From: JBJXHC01 sp046160825
GTDB lineage: Bacteria > Bacteroidota > Ignavibacteria > UBA10030 > UBA6906
DNA length: 48,875 nucleotides
Direction: 5' to 3'
NCBI GenBank assembly: GCA_046160825.1
Contig: JBJXHC010000073.1
Span: forward strand, 1-48,875
Shown piece by piece: positions 41,216 to 48,875 of this stretch. A program made the position numbers and the translations under genes. Under the pieces are notes generated by a model. That model was not told the origin of the DNA, did not search any database, and saw only the letters and a program-made list of their open reading frames with translations. How positions within the stretch are numbered: position 1 is the stretch's first letter; each line of letters begins with the position of its first letter.

Positions 41216-43954
41216 ATGGGTCGGATCTATCTGGTTCTGTTATTTCTCTTTCCCTGTTATGATGCGTTTACGCAAACCGCCGCGGTGACCGGGACTGTAC
41301 GCGATGCAGCCACAGGTGAAGAGCTTATAGGCGTCAATGTCCTCATCGTAGGAACAACACAAGGCGCCACGACTGATCTTGATGGCAAGTATCTGCTCAA
41401 GAGCATCCCACAGGGACCGTTCGATCTTCGATTTTCCTATGTCGGATACGCATCGAAACTGATAACTCAGGTGAAAGCGAAAACAGGTGAGCCGTTGAAA
41501 CTTGACGTCAACCTGACATCGAACGAGGTCACGACGGATGAAGTAGTTGTTACGGCTGAACGGCAGCTTTCAACAGAAAGCGCAATGCTTGCACAACGGA
41601 GGAAAGCCTCCACGATCGGAGATGCCGTGAGTATTGAACAAGTGAAGCGAAGTCCGGACGCAACCTCCGGGGATGCCCTGAAGCGAGTTACCGGAGTGAC
41701 GATCTTCGATAACAAGTTTGTCGTCGTGAGAGGCGTAACGGATCGCTATAACGGCGCAACGCTTAATGGCGTCTCCGTCACCAGCACAGACACGGATGTG
41801 GACAAGAAGAGTTTTTCGTTCGACATGATACCGGCCAACCTTCTGGAAAACATGACCGTAACGAAGACTGCCACACCGGATTTGCCTGGTGATTTCACCG
41901 GTGGCCTCGTCCAGATTAACACGCTGGATTTTCCCGATCAGAGGACGCTCAAACTCAGTCTCTCCTCGTCATCTAACAGCATTACGACGCTCGGGACGGT
42001 GCAAAAGTCACAAGGTGCGGCGAAGGATTGGGCCGGTTTCGACAATGGTTATAGAGGCTTTCCCGGCAATGATATTGATATTTCGTATGATTTGCCCAAG
42101 AAGCTCCCCAATAACTGGAAACAGCGGAGTGAACGAGCCCCACTCAATGGAGGCATAAATCTTTCGTACGGTGATCGTTTTGAAACCGGCGATGAAAGCA
42201 AGGCCGGTTTCATCGCTGGTGTATCATATCGCAACGGATACCAAAGAACGCGAGCGAGTGGTTATTATGAAATATTTGCCGGCTCACCGATCTTCGATGG
42301 AGCAGGAACGCGCGATGCGTACACTGTATTGATGGGCGGTTTGCTGAATATGAGCTATCAGTTTTCTCCATTCCATAAGATCTCCATTAACAACAATTTC
42401 AATCAGAGCGGAGAAGACAAGGTCACGCGCATAGAGTACCAGGACGAAAACGAAGAACTGAATATTGCAGAACTCATTGAATGGGATCAACGGTCGAGTT
42501 ATGTTGCACAACTCTCCGGCACGCACAATCTCGTTGACCTCAATGGATTGGAGGTGCAATGGCGTGGCTCCTACTCCTCTTCAATTTCCAAAGAACCGGA
42601 CAGGAAAGAATCGGTGTATGCGAAACCCCTACGCGCTCCTGCAAGTTTACGATATTCTTTCGAAAGCGCTCGCAGGTCCTGGTCCAACCTCAACGAGTAC
42701 TCCCGCGGCATAGGAGTGGACTTCACGCTTTCTGTGTTCAGTTCGAGCAAGTTGAAATTCGGCGGACTCGTGGAAGGGAAGAGCAGGAATTTTGATATCC
42801 GATTCTTCCAGGTGGATTCGCGCAATGTTCAGGACGGCAACATTCTGTTCCTTCCCCTCGACAGTATTTTTGTCCCTGATAACTTTGATGTTGACAAGTT
42901 CTTCTTCCTTGAAAACTCGAGCCTGCGCGATATTTATTCCGGTACGCATGACCTCTATGCCACCTATGTATCATTTGATCAACGGTTTTCGTTGTTCGAT
43001 CAGGACTTTAGAGTTGTTGGCGGCGCGCGCGTGGAGAATTCGGAACAACTTGTCAATACCTTGAGTCCATTCGCAACAAACGAACCCTTTGTGGCACGTG
43101 TAAAGAATATTGATGTTCTGCCATCCATGAACTTCACGTACCTCATCAACGAGATCGCAAACTTTCGCCTGGCCTACAGTCAATCCGTGAACAGGCCTGA
43201 GTTCAGGGAGCTCTCTGCATTCTATTTTTATGATTTCAATATATTTGAAGGCACCTACGGAAACCCGCTTCTGGTAAGAGCCCTTTCGCGCAATTATGAT
43301 GTTCGCTTCGAGATATTCCCCGACTTGGGCGAAGTGTTTGCGCTCAGCTATTTCCATAAGTCCATTACGAATGCCATCGAACAGAGGATTGTCCGTTCAT
43401 CCAATCCCGAACGGACCTGGTTCAATTCTCCGCGGGGGAAAAATCGCGGTTGGGAAATTGAGATGCGCAAATCCCTCTCGTTTATCGGTGAGTACTTCAG
43501 CAACTTCACCATCATGGCAAATTACACGAGAGTGTACTCTGATATTGACTACCAGGTCGTATTCAACGTTTTCGATCCGAACGACCCGGGCCAGGTTATC
43601 GGCATTGACTCAGTCTACCTTCAACGGGAAATGCAGGGACAATCTCCCTACACAGTAAATGTTTCACTTGGATTTACAGAGCCAAGCCTCGGTACGACGA
43701 TCAGCATATTGTACAATGAATTTGGAAAGAGAGTTGACGCCATTGGAGACGAACGGGAGTTGGATATCATCGAAGAACCGCGTGGTGTGATGGATCTTTC
43801 TATAACGCAGCCCGTTGTGAGCGGGTTGGAGATGAAATTCACCGTCAAAGACCTGAATGCAAAGGCGAGGGAGTTTAAGACGAGGGAAGGGAAGCCATAC
43901 AGATCCATATTTGCCGGCCGGACTTATTCATTACAGGCGTCGTTCAGTTTCTGA
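41216..43954 (+). CDS. TonB-dependent receptor with carboxypeptidase-regulatory-like N-terminus
   Basis: 912 residues. Signal peptide about 1-20. Residues about 22-100 form a carboxypeptidase-D-regulatory-like Ig domain (GTVRDAATGEELIGVNVLI, GATTDLDGKYLLKSIPQG) typical of Bacteroidota receptors. A TonB-box-like DEVVVTAERQL follows. The plug is about 120-245 (SGDALKRVTGVTIFDNKFVV, NMTVTKTATPDLPGDFTGG) and the barrel runs to the terminal Phe (LQASFSF). Such receptors import or bind macromolecule fragments with surface lipoproteins. The flanking genes at 39344 and 44327 share a C-terminal domain and are possible partners. The ligand is unknown. Confidence 0.9.
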   Translation: MGRIYLVLLFLFPCYDAFTQTAAVTGTVRDAATGEELIGVNVLIVGTTQGATTDLDGKYLLKSIPQGPFDLRFSYVGYASKLITQVKAKTGEPLKLDVNLTSNEVTTDEVVVTAERQLSTESAMLAQRRKASTIGDAVSIEQVKRSPDATSGDALKRVTGVTIFDNKFVVVRGVTDRYNGATLNGVSVTSTDTDVDKKSFSFDMIPANLLENMTVTKTATPDLPGDFTGGLVQINTLDFPDQRTLKLSLSSSSNSITTLGTVQKSQGAAKDWAGFDNGYRGFPGNDIDISYDLPKKLPNNWKQRSERAPLNGGINLSYGDRFETGDESKAGFIAGVSYRNGYQRTRASGYYEIFAGSPIFDGAGTRDAYTVLMGGLLNMSYQFSPFHKISINNNFNQSGEDKVTRIEYQDENEELNIAELIEWDQRSSYVAQLSGTHNLVDLNGLEVQWRGSYSSSISKEPDRKESVYAKPLRAPASLRYSFESARRSWSNLNEYSRGIGVDFTLSVFSSSKLKFGGLVEGKSRNFDIRFFQVDSRNVQDGNILFLPLDSIFVPDNFDVDKFFFLENSSLRDIYSGTHDLYATYVSFDQRFSLFDQDFRVVGGARVENSEQLVNTLSPFATNEPFVARVKNIDVLPSMNFTYLINEIANFRLAYSQSVNRPEFRELSAFYFYDFNIFEGTYGNPLLVRALSRNYDVRFEIFPDLGEVFALSYFHKSITNAIEQRIVRSSNPERTWFNSPRGKNRGWEIEMRKSLSFIGEYFSNFTIMANYTRVYSDIDYQVVFNVFDPNDPGQVIGIDSVYLQREMQGQSPYTVNVSLGFTEPSLGTTISILYNEFGKRVDAIGDERELDIIEEPRGVMDLSITQPVVSGLEMKFTVKDLNAKAREFKTREGKPYRSIFAGRTYSLQASFSF

Positions 43955-43974
43955 GATTTAACACAGGCTTCATA

Positions 43975-44002
43975 TTGGCGTAACATACGAAGCGTATATT
44001 TG
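43975..44002 (+). promoter_or_regulatory. Likely Bacteroidota-type promoter after the TonB receptor gene
   Basis: TATATTTG (43995-44002) fits the TAnnTTTG -7 element of Bacteroidota sigma factors, and TTG lies 17 bases upstream (43975-43977). It would give a leader of about 320 bases for the gene at 44327, covering the conserved element at 44075-44154. Confidence 0.4.
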
Positions 44003-44074
44003 CAACGCTTTACGGGGTGTGGGCTCGGGGTTCGCTCTTCATCTGATCATTCGACTCTAAAATTTCAAATAATT

Positions 44075-44154
44075 AACGGCGGTGTTGACGCACCGTTTAT
44101 GTTCAACAGTAATTGAGAACTTGGTGATCGCCGCAGTGGAATGCCCTGTTGTTT
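44075..44154 (+). ncRNA. Structured 5' leader element, copy 2
   Basis: The 16 bases CGGTGTTGACGCACCG (44080-44095) are identical to copy 1 and form the same 5-bp stem and TTGACG loop. After 17 variable bases the 42-base block 44113-44154 matches copy 1 at 38 of 42. The outer stem uses different bases from copy 1 but can still pair (AACGG/CCGTT as an alternative register). The start of the next gene is 172 bases further on. The gap 43955-44326 holds this element, the promoter-like site before it, and nothing else recognised. Confidence 0.5.
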
Positions 44155-44326
44155 TCAGACTTCCTTCAAGGGTGACATTGCGAATAGTGTTCTCACGTGG
44201 AAAGGAGGTAGACCCCGATAAGAGTTGTCAGGGAAGTTCAACGAGAAATTCCGTGACCGACATACCTTCTCCACCGGGTTATTCGCAATACGATTTTCCA
44301 TCTCACCAATTTGCAAGGAGTTCACA

Positions 44327-46144
44327 ATGAAGAAATTGTTTTCTGTGCTTGCTCTTGTCGCAATCCTGATCGGGATTGAGGCGAAGGCAGACGTAACACA
44401 GATCCTCGGCCCGGGTTTGAACTCGGGAAGGACTGTATTCTTTCAAACCGGCAACCGTACGCTGCATGATGATACAGTGTACACATTGACCGGGCTGTAT
44501 TTTGTGGCCACCGGATTCAGGCTTACCATAGAACCCGGAACCGTTATCATGGGTGACACAGCGTCAACGCTGGTTATTCAACCGGGAGCCAAGATCATCG
44601 CCAGCGGTACGGCGGCTAAACCGATTATCTTCACCAGCCGTAAAGCACCTGGTTCACGTTCTCCGGGGGACTGGGGGGGCATCATTGTTCTCGGCAGCGC
44701 GCCGACCAATCAGGTCAATCCAGTGATTGAGGGTGGAATCATTCCCGGGACGTACGGCGGTGCAGTAGCCGATGACAGCAGCGGCGTAATGCGATATGTC
44801 CGTATTGAGTATCCGGGATATCGATTCCAGGCAGACAATGAAGTGAATGGATTGACTATGGGTGGCGTCGGTTCACGAACCGTCATCGAGAACATTCAGG
44901 TAAGCTATTCGTTCGATGACTCGTATGAGTGGTTCGGTGGTACAGTCAACGCAAGAAACCTTGTCGCTTTTGGCGGCACGGACGATGAATTTGATAGTGA
45001 CTTCGGCTGGCAGGGAAATGTGCAATTTGCATTCGGCCTCAAGGATCGGCTTCGCTGGGATCCGACCGGCCAGTCCAATGGGTTCGAATCTGACAATGAA
45101 AGTTCTGCTTCATGGAAGAACCCGAGAACATATCCAAAGTTCTCAAACATTACACTCGTCGGTCCGATCCGCCAGGATGCAGATACTACTGTTCCTGTTG
45201 GAAGTGAGACTCGCTGGCAGTATGTCACTGTTGCACGTCGTGGAACGGAACTCTGCATCTATAATTCCATTCTGATGGGATATCCGGGGGGATATTCGCT
45301 CCGTGACGTTCCTTCACTCACGGCTGCAAACGGTGACACTCTTCAGGCGCGCCACATCAGTCTGCAAGCGTATCCCGGAGTAACGTTCCCCGTTGTTCAC
45401 CAGACCGGAGTTCTTTCCGGGTTCTCCGCTACGGCATGGTTTGACTCATCCCTTTTCAGTAATGATGGAAACCTTGCTCCCCGTCTCCCAAGCACAATTG
45501 GTTTGACTGACATGAGCAATCTGAACAATCCCAACCCGGTACCGACCCCAGGTTCCGAACCTGCAATTGCAGGAACAGACTTCACAAATCCCAATCTGAG
45601 CGGTGGATTCTTCACAACGGTTTCCTATCGTGGCGCGTTCGATCCGTCACTTCCATTGGATGGTCAATGGACGGCTGGTTGGACGAACTTTGATCCGCAG
45701 AACACACACTACTATCAGTCGAATACCGGCTGGAATCTGATTTCGGTTGCCCGTAACACAGCACCCGTCGCCGATCCTGCAGTACTCTTCCCTGATGCGG
45801 TGGGTGGTAGTGTGAACGGAACCTTGCCGACGATCTACACCCCGGCAGCCGCCTTGACTCTTGGTGAAGGCTATTGGGCGTTCTACGCTGCTCGCCTCTC
45901 CGACTACTATGTTGGTTCTTCTGTTGCCAGTTCATCTGTTGTTGTTCCGACAGGAAATCGTTGGGTATTGGTTGGTTCCAAGTCCTCCACCGTCCCGCTC
46001 GCGAACCTGACCTCCAGTGTTCCCGGCAGTATCGTAGCGGTATGGGGTTGGAACGGCAGCACATACGTTTCTCCAACACAGGTCGAGCCTGGAAAAGCAT
46101 ACTGGGTGTTTGTGAACGCGGCATGCACGCTCACCATTAACTAA
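44327..46144 (+). CDS. Surface protein with beta-helix-like body and GWNLIS C-terminal domain
   Basis: 605 residues from the ATG at 44327 (AAGGAG upstream; the earlier in-frame ATG at 44225 lacks a signal peptide). Signal peptide about 1-19. Residues about 25-460: LTIEPGTVIMGDTASTLVIQ, PGAKIIASGTAAKPIIFTSR, GDWGGIIVLGSAP, YVRIEYPGYRF, DDSYEWFGGTVNARNLVAFG, a right-handed beta-helix-like family often encoded beside TonB receptors in Bacteroidota. Residues about 468-605 are the GWNLIS domain with two halves (GWNLISVAR...GEGYWAFY; RWVLVGSK...EPGKAYWVFV), as in the protein at 39344. The function is unknown; surface capture of a ligand for the receptor is possible. Confidence 0.85.
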   Translation: MKKLFSVLALVAILIGIEAKADVTQILGPGLNSGRTVFFQTGNRTLHDDTVYTLTGLYFVATGFRLTIEPGTVIMGDTASTLVIQPGAKIIASGTAAKPIIFTSRKAPGSRSPGDWGGIIVLGSAPTNQVNPVIEGGIIPGTYGGAVADDSSGVMRYVRIEYPGYRFQADNEVNGLTMGGVGSRTVIENIQVSYSFDDSYEWFGGTVNARNLVAFGGTDDEFDSDFGWQGNVQFAFGLKDRLRWDPTGQSNGFESDNESSASWKNPRTYPKFSNITLVGPIRQDADTTVPVGSETRWQYVTVARRGTELCIYNSILMGYPGGYSLRDVPSLTAANGDTLQARHISLQAYPGVTFPVVHQTGVLSGFSATAWFDSSLFSNDGNLAPRLPSTIGLTDMSNLNNPNPVPTPGSEPAIAGTDFTNPNLSGGFFTTVSYRGAFDPSLPLDGQWTAGWTNFDPQNTHYYQSNTGWNLISVARNTAPVADPAVLFPDAVGGSVNGTLPTIYTPAAALTLGEGYWAFYAARLSDYYVGSSVASSSVVVPTGNRWVLVGSKSSTVPLANLTSSVPGSIVAVWGWNGSTYVSPTQVEPGKAYWVFVNAACTLTIN

Positions 46145-46177
46145 CGCATCTTACCATACAAATTGGGAAACATTACG

Positions 46178-48232
46178 ATGACGAAGACAATCATGAACCT
46201 TGTATGCACACTGGTGGTCGCTGTTCTGCTCGGGCAGGCTGCGATCAGTCAAGTGCAATTCCAGGTGTCTTTGAACGTCACCAATGGTCCAACCACCCAG
46301 GCGCTGGTCGTCGGTATCAGCGGCGACGGGCCGGGCGGAATTCAGGATAACACCATCGGTGCGGATACGGACACTTCCATTTTTGGAGCTTATAGCGAAG
46401 CACTCGCTCCACCAGCTCCACCTGCTCCATTTGCATTCGATGCACGCATCATCACCATTCCGGGCCGGGTCTCGACGTTCCCCACCGGTCTCGGCAGCGG
46501 TGTGTTCAGCGACTTCCGCGGATGGGACAACGTGTTGCAGGTTGATACGTTCAAGATCACCATTGCCGGTGATGATGTTGACCTCGCCAGCACCACGATT
46601 TCGTGGCCGACTGGACTTGGTGCGTACGCATCTTCATGGGTGATCAAACCACAGACAAGCAGCGAATGGGGTCCTGTGGATATGATTGCGAACACGAATG
46701 CGGTCATTCCTGTAGCGGTATTGGACAGGAATATCCTCATTATCAAAACCGGTGCAGGCATAGCCGGACCTGTGTTTGCAATGAATCCTACGGGCTTGAA
46801 CTTCGGCGCGGTAAACGTGGGAAGTTCATCTGCGATACAGTCAGTTACCGTATCAAATCCCAGCACGACGAATTCACTTTCGGTGCTTGCCACTCCCGAT
46901 GCGGATTATTCGATTGTTCCACCCAGCGCGGTAGTCGCGGCAGGTGGCTCACAGGTGTTTGATATTACATTCACACCAACAGCTCCCGGTCCCGGCGGCA
47001 ACATTGAGTTCACACACAATGCTCTTGGCGGTGCCGATACATTGTTCGTGACTTCTTTTGGTGCTGACACTTCCAAGTTCCTGAGCCTCTCACCAGACAC
47101 TCTTGCAGCCAAAGATCCGCTGAAGGGAAAATTCTTCAAATCAAACAAGCGCGGTAAGGGGTTGTACCCGAACTGGGCAAACCTGCTTGAAGAGGTTGTT
47201 GTTCAGGGTGGGTTCCAACCGGGAATGTCAGAAGGAGACAGTGCGGGAGGCATGGTGGTGGGAGTTTCATTGATGGACAATACCGCTCCCGGCAAGTTCA
47301 AAGTGAACAAAGTATATGGAGCATCGCACGGTTGGGTCCGCAACACGAAGTGGGATTTCAAGAAAAATATTGGTAAGGGTTACAGCGACCTCCAGAAGAC
47401 GATGGAAGACAAAACCGGAAGTCACCTGGGTCTCGGCACTGTCCGCGGATTCAACACTTTTGCCAATGGCAAGCCTTTCATCAAGCAGTTAAAGAAACTC
47501 CAGCCGAAGAAACAGGCCAACAAGCTCTACGCTGAAGTTGTCGCGTTGAAGTTCAACATTGCCGCAAGCCAGCTTGGCAAGACGCCGGTCGGCTTCGGAG
47601 AATTGATCTTCGATGTGGACGGCAATCTGTTTGATGAGACGGAAGTGAAGGAGATCGCCGCGGAAGCCGACACAATGTTGACCAATTATCAAACAGTGTT
47701 ACAGGCCGATTTCGACAGTCTCTACAGCGCCGTATATCGCATCAACCGCGCATTTCTTGGAGCAATTGACACATTCACGTTCGAGACCGGTCTGAAGCTG
47801 TCTGTAAAGGGTGTTGTGAACACGACATCATTTCTCAAGGCTCCAATCCCATTTGTACCAACGGTGATCGTTGCAACAACCGATCAAACCGAGGAGGATG
47901 GTGATTTTGAGGATGATGCGTACGACGATGAAGAAGGGTTGATGCCGGTTGCAGCGAAGTTGTATCAGAACTATCCGAATCCATTCAATCCTTCAACCAC
48001 GATTTCCTTCCGTCTGCGCGAAGCGAGCACGGTGAACATCGCTGTGTTCAATATGCTAGGCCAGCAGGTCGGGACGCTCGTGGAGGGGGAGGAGTTTGAT
48101 GAAGGATTCAATACAGTGGAATTCTCCGCAAGCGAGCTTTCATCGGGAGTATACTTCTACCGTATTGACGCCCAGGACATTGAAACGGGCGAGAGATCAG
48201 TTGAAGCACGCAAGATGATGTTACTGAAGTAA
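46178..48232 (+). CDS. T9SS-secreted protein with choice-of-anchor-like Ig domain
   Basis: 684 residues from the ATG at 46178; a TTG at 46163 is an alternative. Signal peptide about 1-26. Residues about 27-195 form a beta-rich N-domain. Residues about 200-290 are an ASH/choice-of-anchor-D-like Ig domain (LNFGAVNVGSSSAIQSVTVS, FDITFTPTAPG). A Lys-rich helical/unknown region follows (about 300-580), with an acidic linker (EEDGDFEDDAYDDEE). The T9SS domain is at about 598-684: NYPNPFNPSTTISF, VFNMLGQQVGTLVEG, ELSSGVYFYRID, KMMLLK. It follows the previous gene by 33 bases. No enzymatic motif was recognised. Confidence 0.8.
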   Translation: MTKTIMNLVCTLVVAVLLGQAAISQVQFQVSLNVTNGPTTQALVVGISGDGPGGIQDNTIGADTDTSIFGAYSEALAPPAPPAPFAFDARIITIPGRVSTFPTGLGSGVFSDFRGWDNVLQVDTFKITIAGDDVDLASTTISWPTGLGAYASSWVIKPQTSSEWGPVDMIANTNAVIPVAVLDRNILIIKTGAGIAGPVFAMNPTGLNFGAVNVGSSSAIQSVTVSNPSTTNSLSVLATPDADYSIVPPSAVVAAGGSQVFDITFTPTAPGPGGNIEFTHNALGGADTLFVTSFGADTSKFLSLSPDTLAAKDPLKGKFFKSNKRGKGLYPNWANLLEEVVVQGGFQPGMSEGDSAGGMVVGVSLMDNTAPGKFKVNKVYGASHGWVRNTKWDFKKNIGKGYSDLQKTMEDKTGSHLGLGTVRGFNTFANGKPFIKQLKKLQPKKQANKLYAEVVALKFNIAASQLGKTPVGFGELIFDVDGNLFDETEVKEIAAEADTMLTNYQTVLQADFDSLYSAVYRINRAFLGAIDTFTFETGLKLSVKGVVNTTSFLKAPIPFVPTVIVATTDQTEEDGDFEDDAYDDEEGLMPVAAKLYQNYPNPFNPSTTISFRLREASTVNIAVFNMLGQQVGTLVEGEEFDEGFNTVEFSASELSSGVYFYRIDAQDIETGERSVEARKMMLLK

Positions 48233-48239
48233 TCCGGTT

Positions 48240-48275
48240 CTCTACTCCTCCCCATTCAGTATGGGAGGAGTAGAG
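48240..48275 (+). other. Strong hairpin without T run
   Basis: A perfect 13-bp stem CTCTACTCCTCCC (48240-48252) / GGGAGGAGTAGAG (48263-48275) with a 10-base loop, 8 bases past the stop. GATAATTCC follows, so it is not a classical intrinsic terminator. It may end or protect the transcript of the T9SS gene. Confidence 0.6.
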
Positions 48276-48329
48276 GATAATTCCAATGAGTTTATTCATT
48301 CACCCACAATAAATACATGAAGGAGTTTT

Positions 48330-48875
48330 ATGAAAAAGATTCTCTCTCTTGCTATGTTGACCGTTCTCGTGTCAGCAATGGCGTTTGCACAGGGCGGCCA
48401 GTCATCTGCGACCACCGCGTTATTCAGCGTTGGTGCCGAGCTTGTCGTTGCCGCAACCGAAGGTGAGTTTTTGGATCTGTCACCTGGTACAACGTATACC
48501 ATCTCGGCCGATGGCGCGATGGCTCCCGCAGATGTTGCCGGTGAAGTCGAAGCAGTTCCCATTCTGTGGGAACTCGAAGGACAGCCGGGAGCAGCAGTGG
48601 TGATTACCTTCTCGTTGCCGAGTTTCTTTGAAGGCGAAGATCAGGGTGTGCGAGTTCCTTACACGGTGAACACGCAATCTGCAGGCTGGGCCGCAGAAGG
48701 ATTTGCACTGGATGAGCCATACAATCCGATTGACGCGCGCGTGCCAAACACGATCTTCCTGATCGGTGGCGTGGCAGCAGTGCAATTGGGTGGTATCCTC
48801 AGCGTACCGGTCGGTGCGCCCGCCGCGGATTATATAGGTCAGTTCGTCCTCACCGCAGCATACGCAGGTCTGTAA
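48330..48875 (+). CDS. Secreted DUF4402-like protein
   Basis: 181 residues, ending with the stop that forms the last three bases of the window. Signal peptide about 1-20 (ending AFAQ). The mature part is beta-rich: ATTALFSVGAELVVAATEGEF, LDLSPGTTYTISADG, WELEGQPGAAVVITFSLPSF, and the ending VQLGGILSVPVGAPAADYIG, QFVLTAAYAGL. The closing pattern (GGxLSVP...GxYxGxFxLTxxY) is that of DUF4402/fimbria-like secreted proteins, which are often present in several tandem copies, so more may follow outside the window. GAAGGAG lies 7 bases before the ATG. Confidence 0.75.
   Translation: MKKILSLAMLTVLVSAMAFAQGGQSSATTALFSVGAELVVAATEGEFLDLSPGTTYTISADGAMAPADVAGEVEAVPILWELEGQPGAAVVITFSLPSFFEGEDQGVRVPYTVNTQSAGWAAEGFALDEPYNPIDARVPNTIFLIGGVAAVQLGGILSVPVGAPAADYIGQFVLTAAYAGL

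Noticed and set aside
48240..48275. Hairpin as a standard intrinsic terminator
   Set aside because: The stem is perfect but no T run follows, so it is listed only as a hairpin.

Overview
The window looks chromosomal and comes from a Bacteroidota/Chlorobi-type bacterium (FCB group, probably near Ignavibacteria or Kapabacteria). The evidence is four proteins ending in type IX secretion (T9SS) C-terminal sorting domains of the PNPFNP / LGxxVxxLV / ASGxYxYR / KKLLLL kind, two TonB-dependent receptors with Bacteroidota-style features, a TAnnTTTG-type promoter, and many AAGGAG ribosome sites. No rRNA, tRNA, CRISPR array or phage was seen. T9SS machinery genes are not in the window.

Left block (1-11,010, all minus strand). 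An IS3-type element is cut by the left edge. After it come a small membrane protein, a CsbD-like stress protein, two envelope lipoproteins (DUF4398; DUF4398-OmpA), a DUF932 protein, a double-domain KaiC-like ATPase, three paralogous LuxR-type response regulators with altered receiver sites, a TPR protein, a radical SAM protein, and a free-standing piece of a receiver domain. Four transcription units here (CsbD; DUF4398-OmpA; DUF932; receiver fragment-radical SAM) share a 30-bp upstream box that always lies about 19 bp before a -10-like hexamer. This looks like one regulon, perhaps driven by the local response regulators. It is the best candidate for an undescribed system in the window.

Middle (11,457-24,363, plus strand). 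A cold-shock protein with a clear terminator is followed by about 760 bp with no recognisable gene but with structured sequence and an orphan terminator. Next are a small secreted protein and a giant T9SS-secreted metalloprotease/vWA/beta-helix protein. A tight four-gene partner-switching operon follows: a two-component-like periplasmic propeller sensor fused to a PP2C phosphatase, an RsbW-like kinase, a STAS antagonist, and a GAF-like-PP2C phosphatase.

Right-middle (24,408-39,015). This holds a PepSY membrane protein, an unknown membrane-anchored protein and a TonB receptor; two convergent T9SS beta-propeller proteins; a lipoprotein; pterin carbinolamine dehydratase; an orphan DNA methyltransferase; a decayed T9SS domain; a cytoplasmic subtilase with an N-terminal zinc-knuckle-like segment and a C-terminal glycogen-binding domain; an unknown conserved protein; and the sugar operon opcA-pgl-glk.

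Right end (39,344-48,875, plus strand). A surface/outer-membrane cluster: a propeller protein, a TonB receptor, a beta-helix-like surface protein, a T9SS protein and a DUF4402-like secreted protein. The propeller and beta-helix proteins share a 138-140-residue C-terminal domain in place of the usual T9SS domain. Both also carry a duplicated, conserved element in their 5' leaders.
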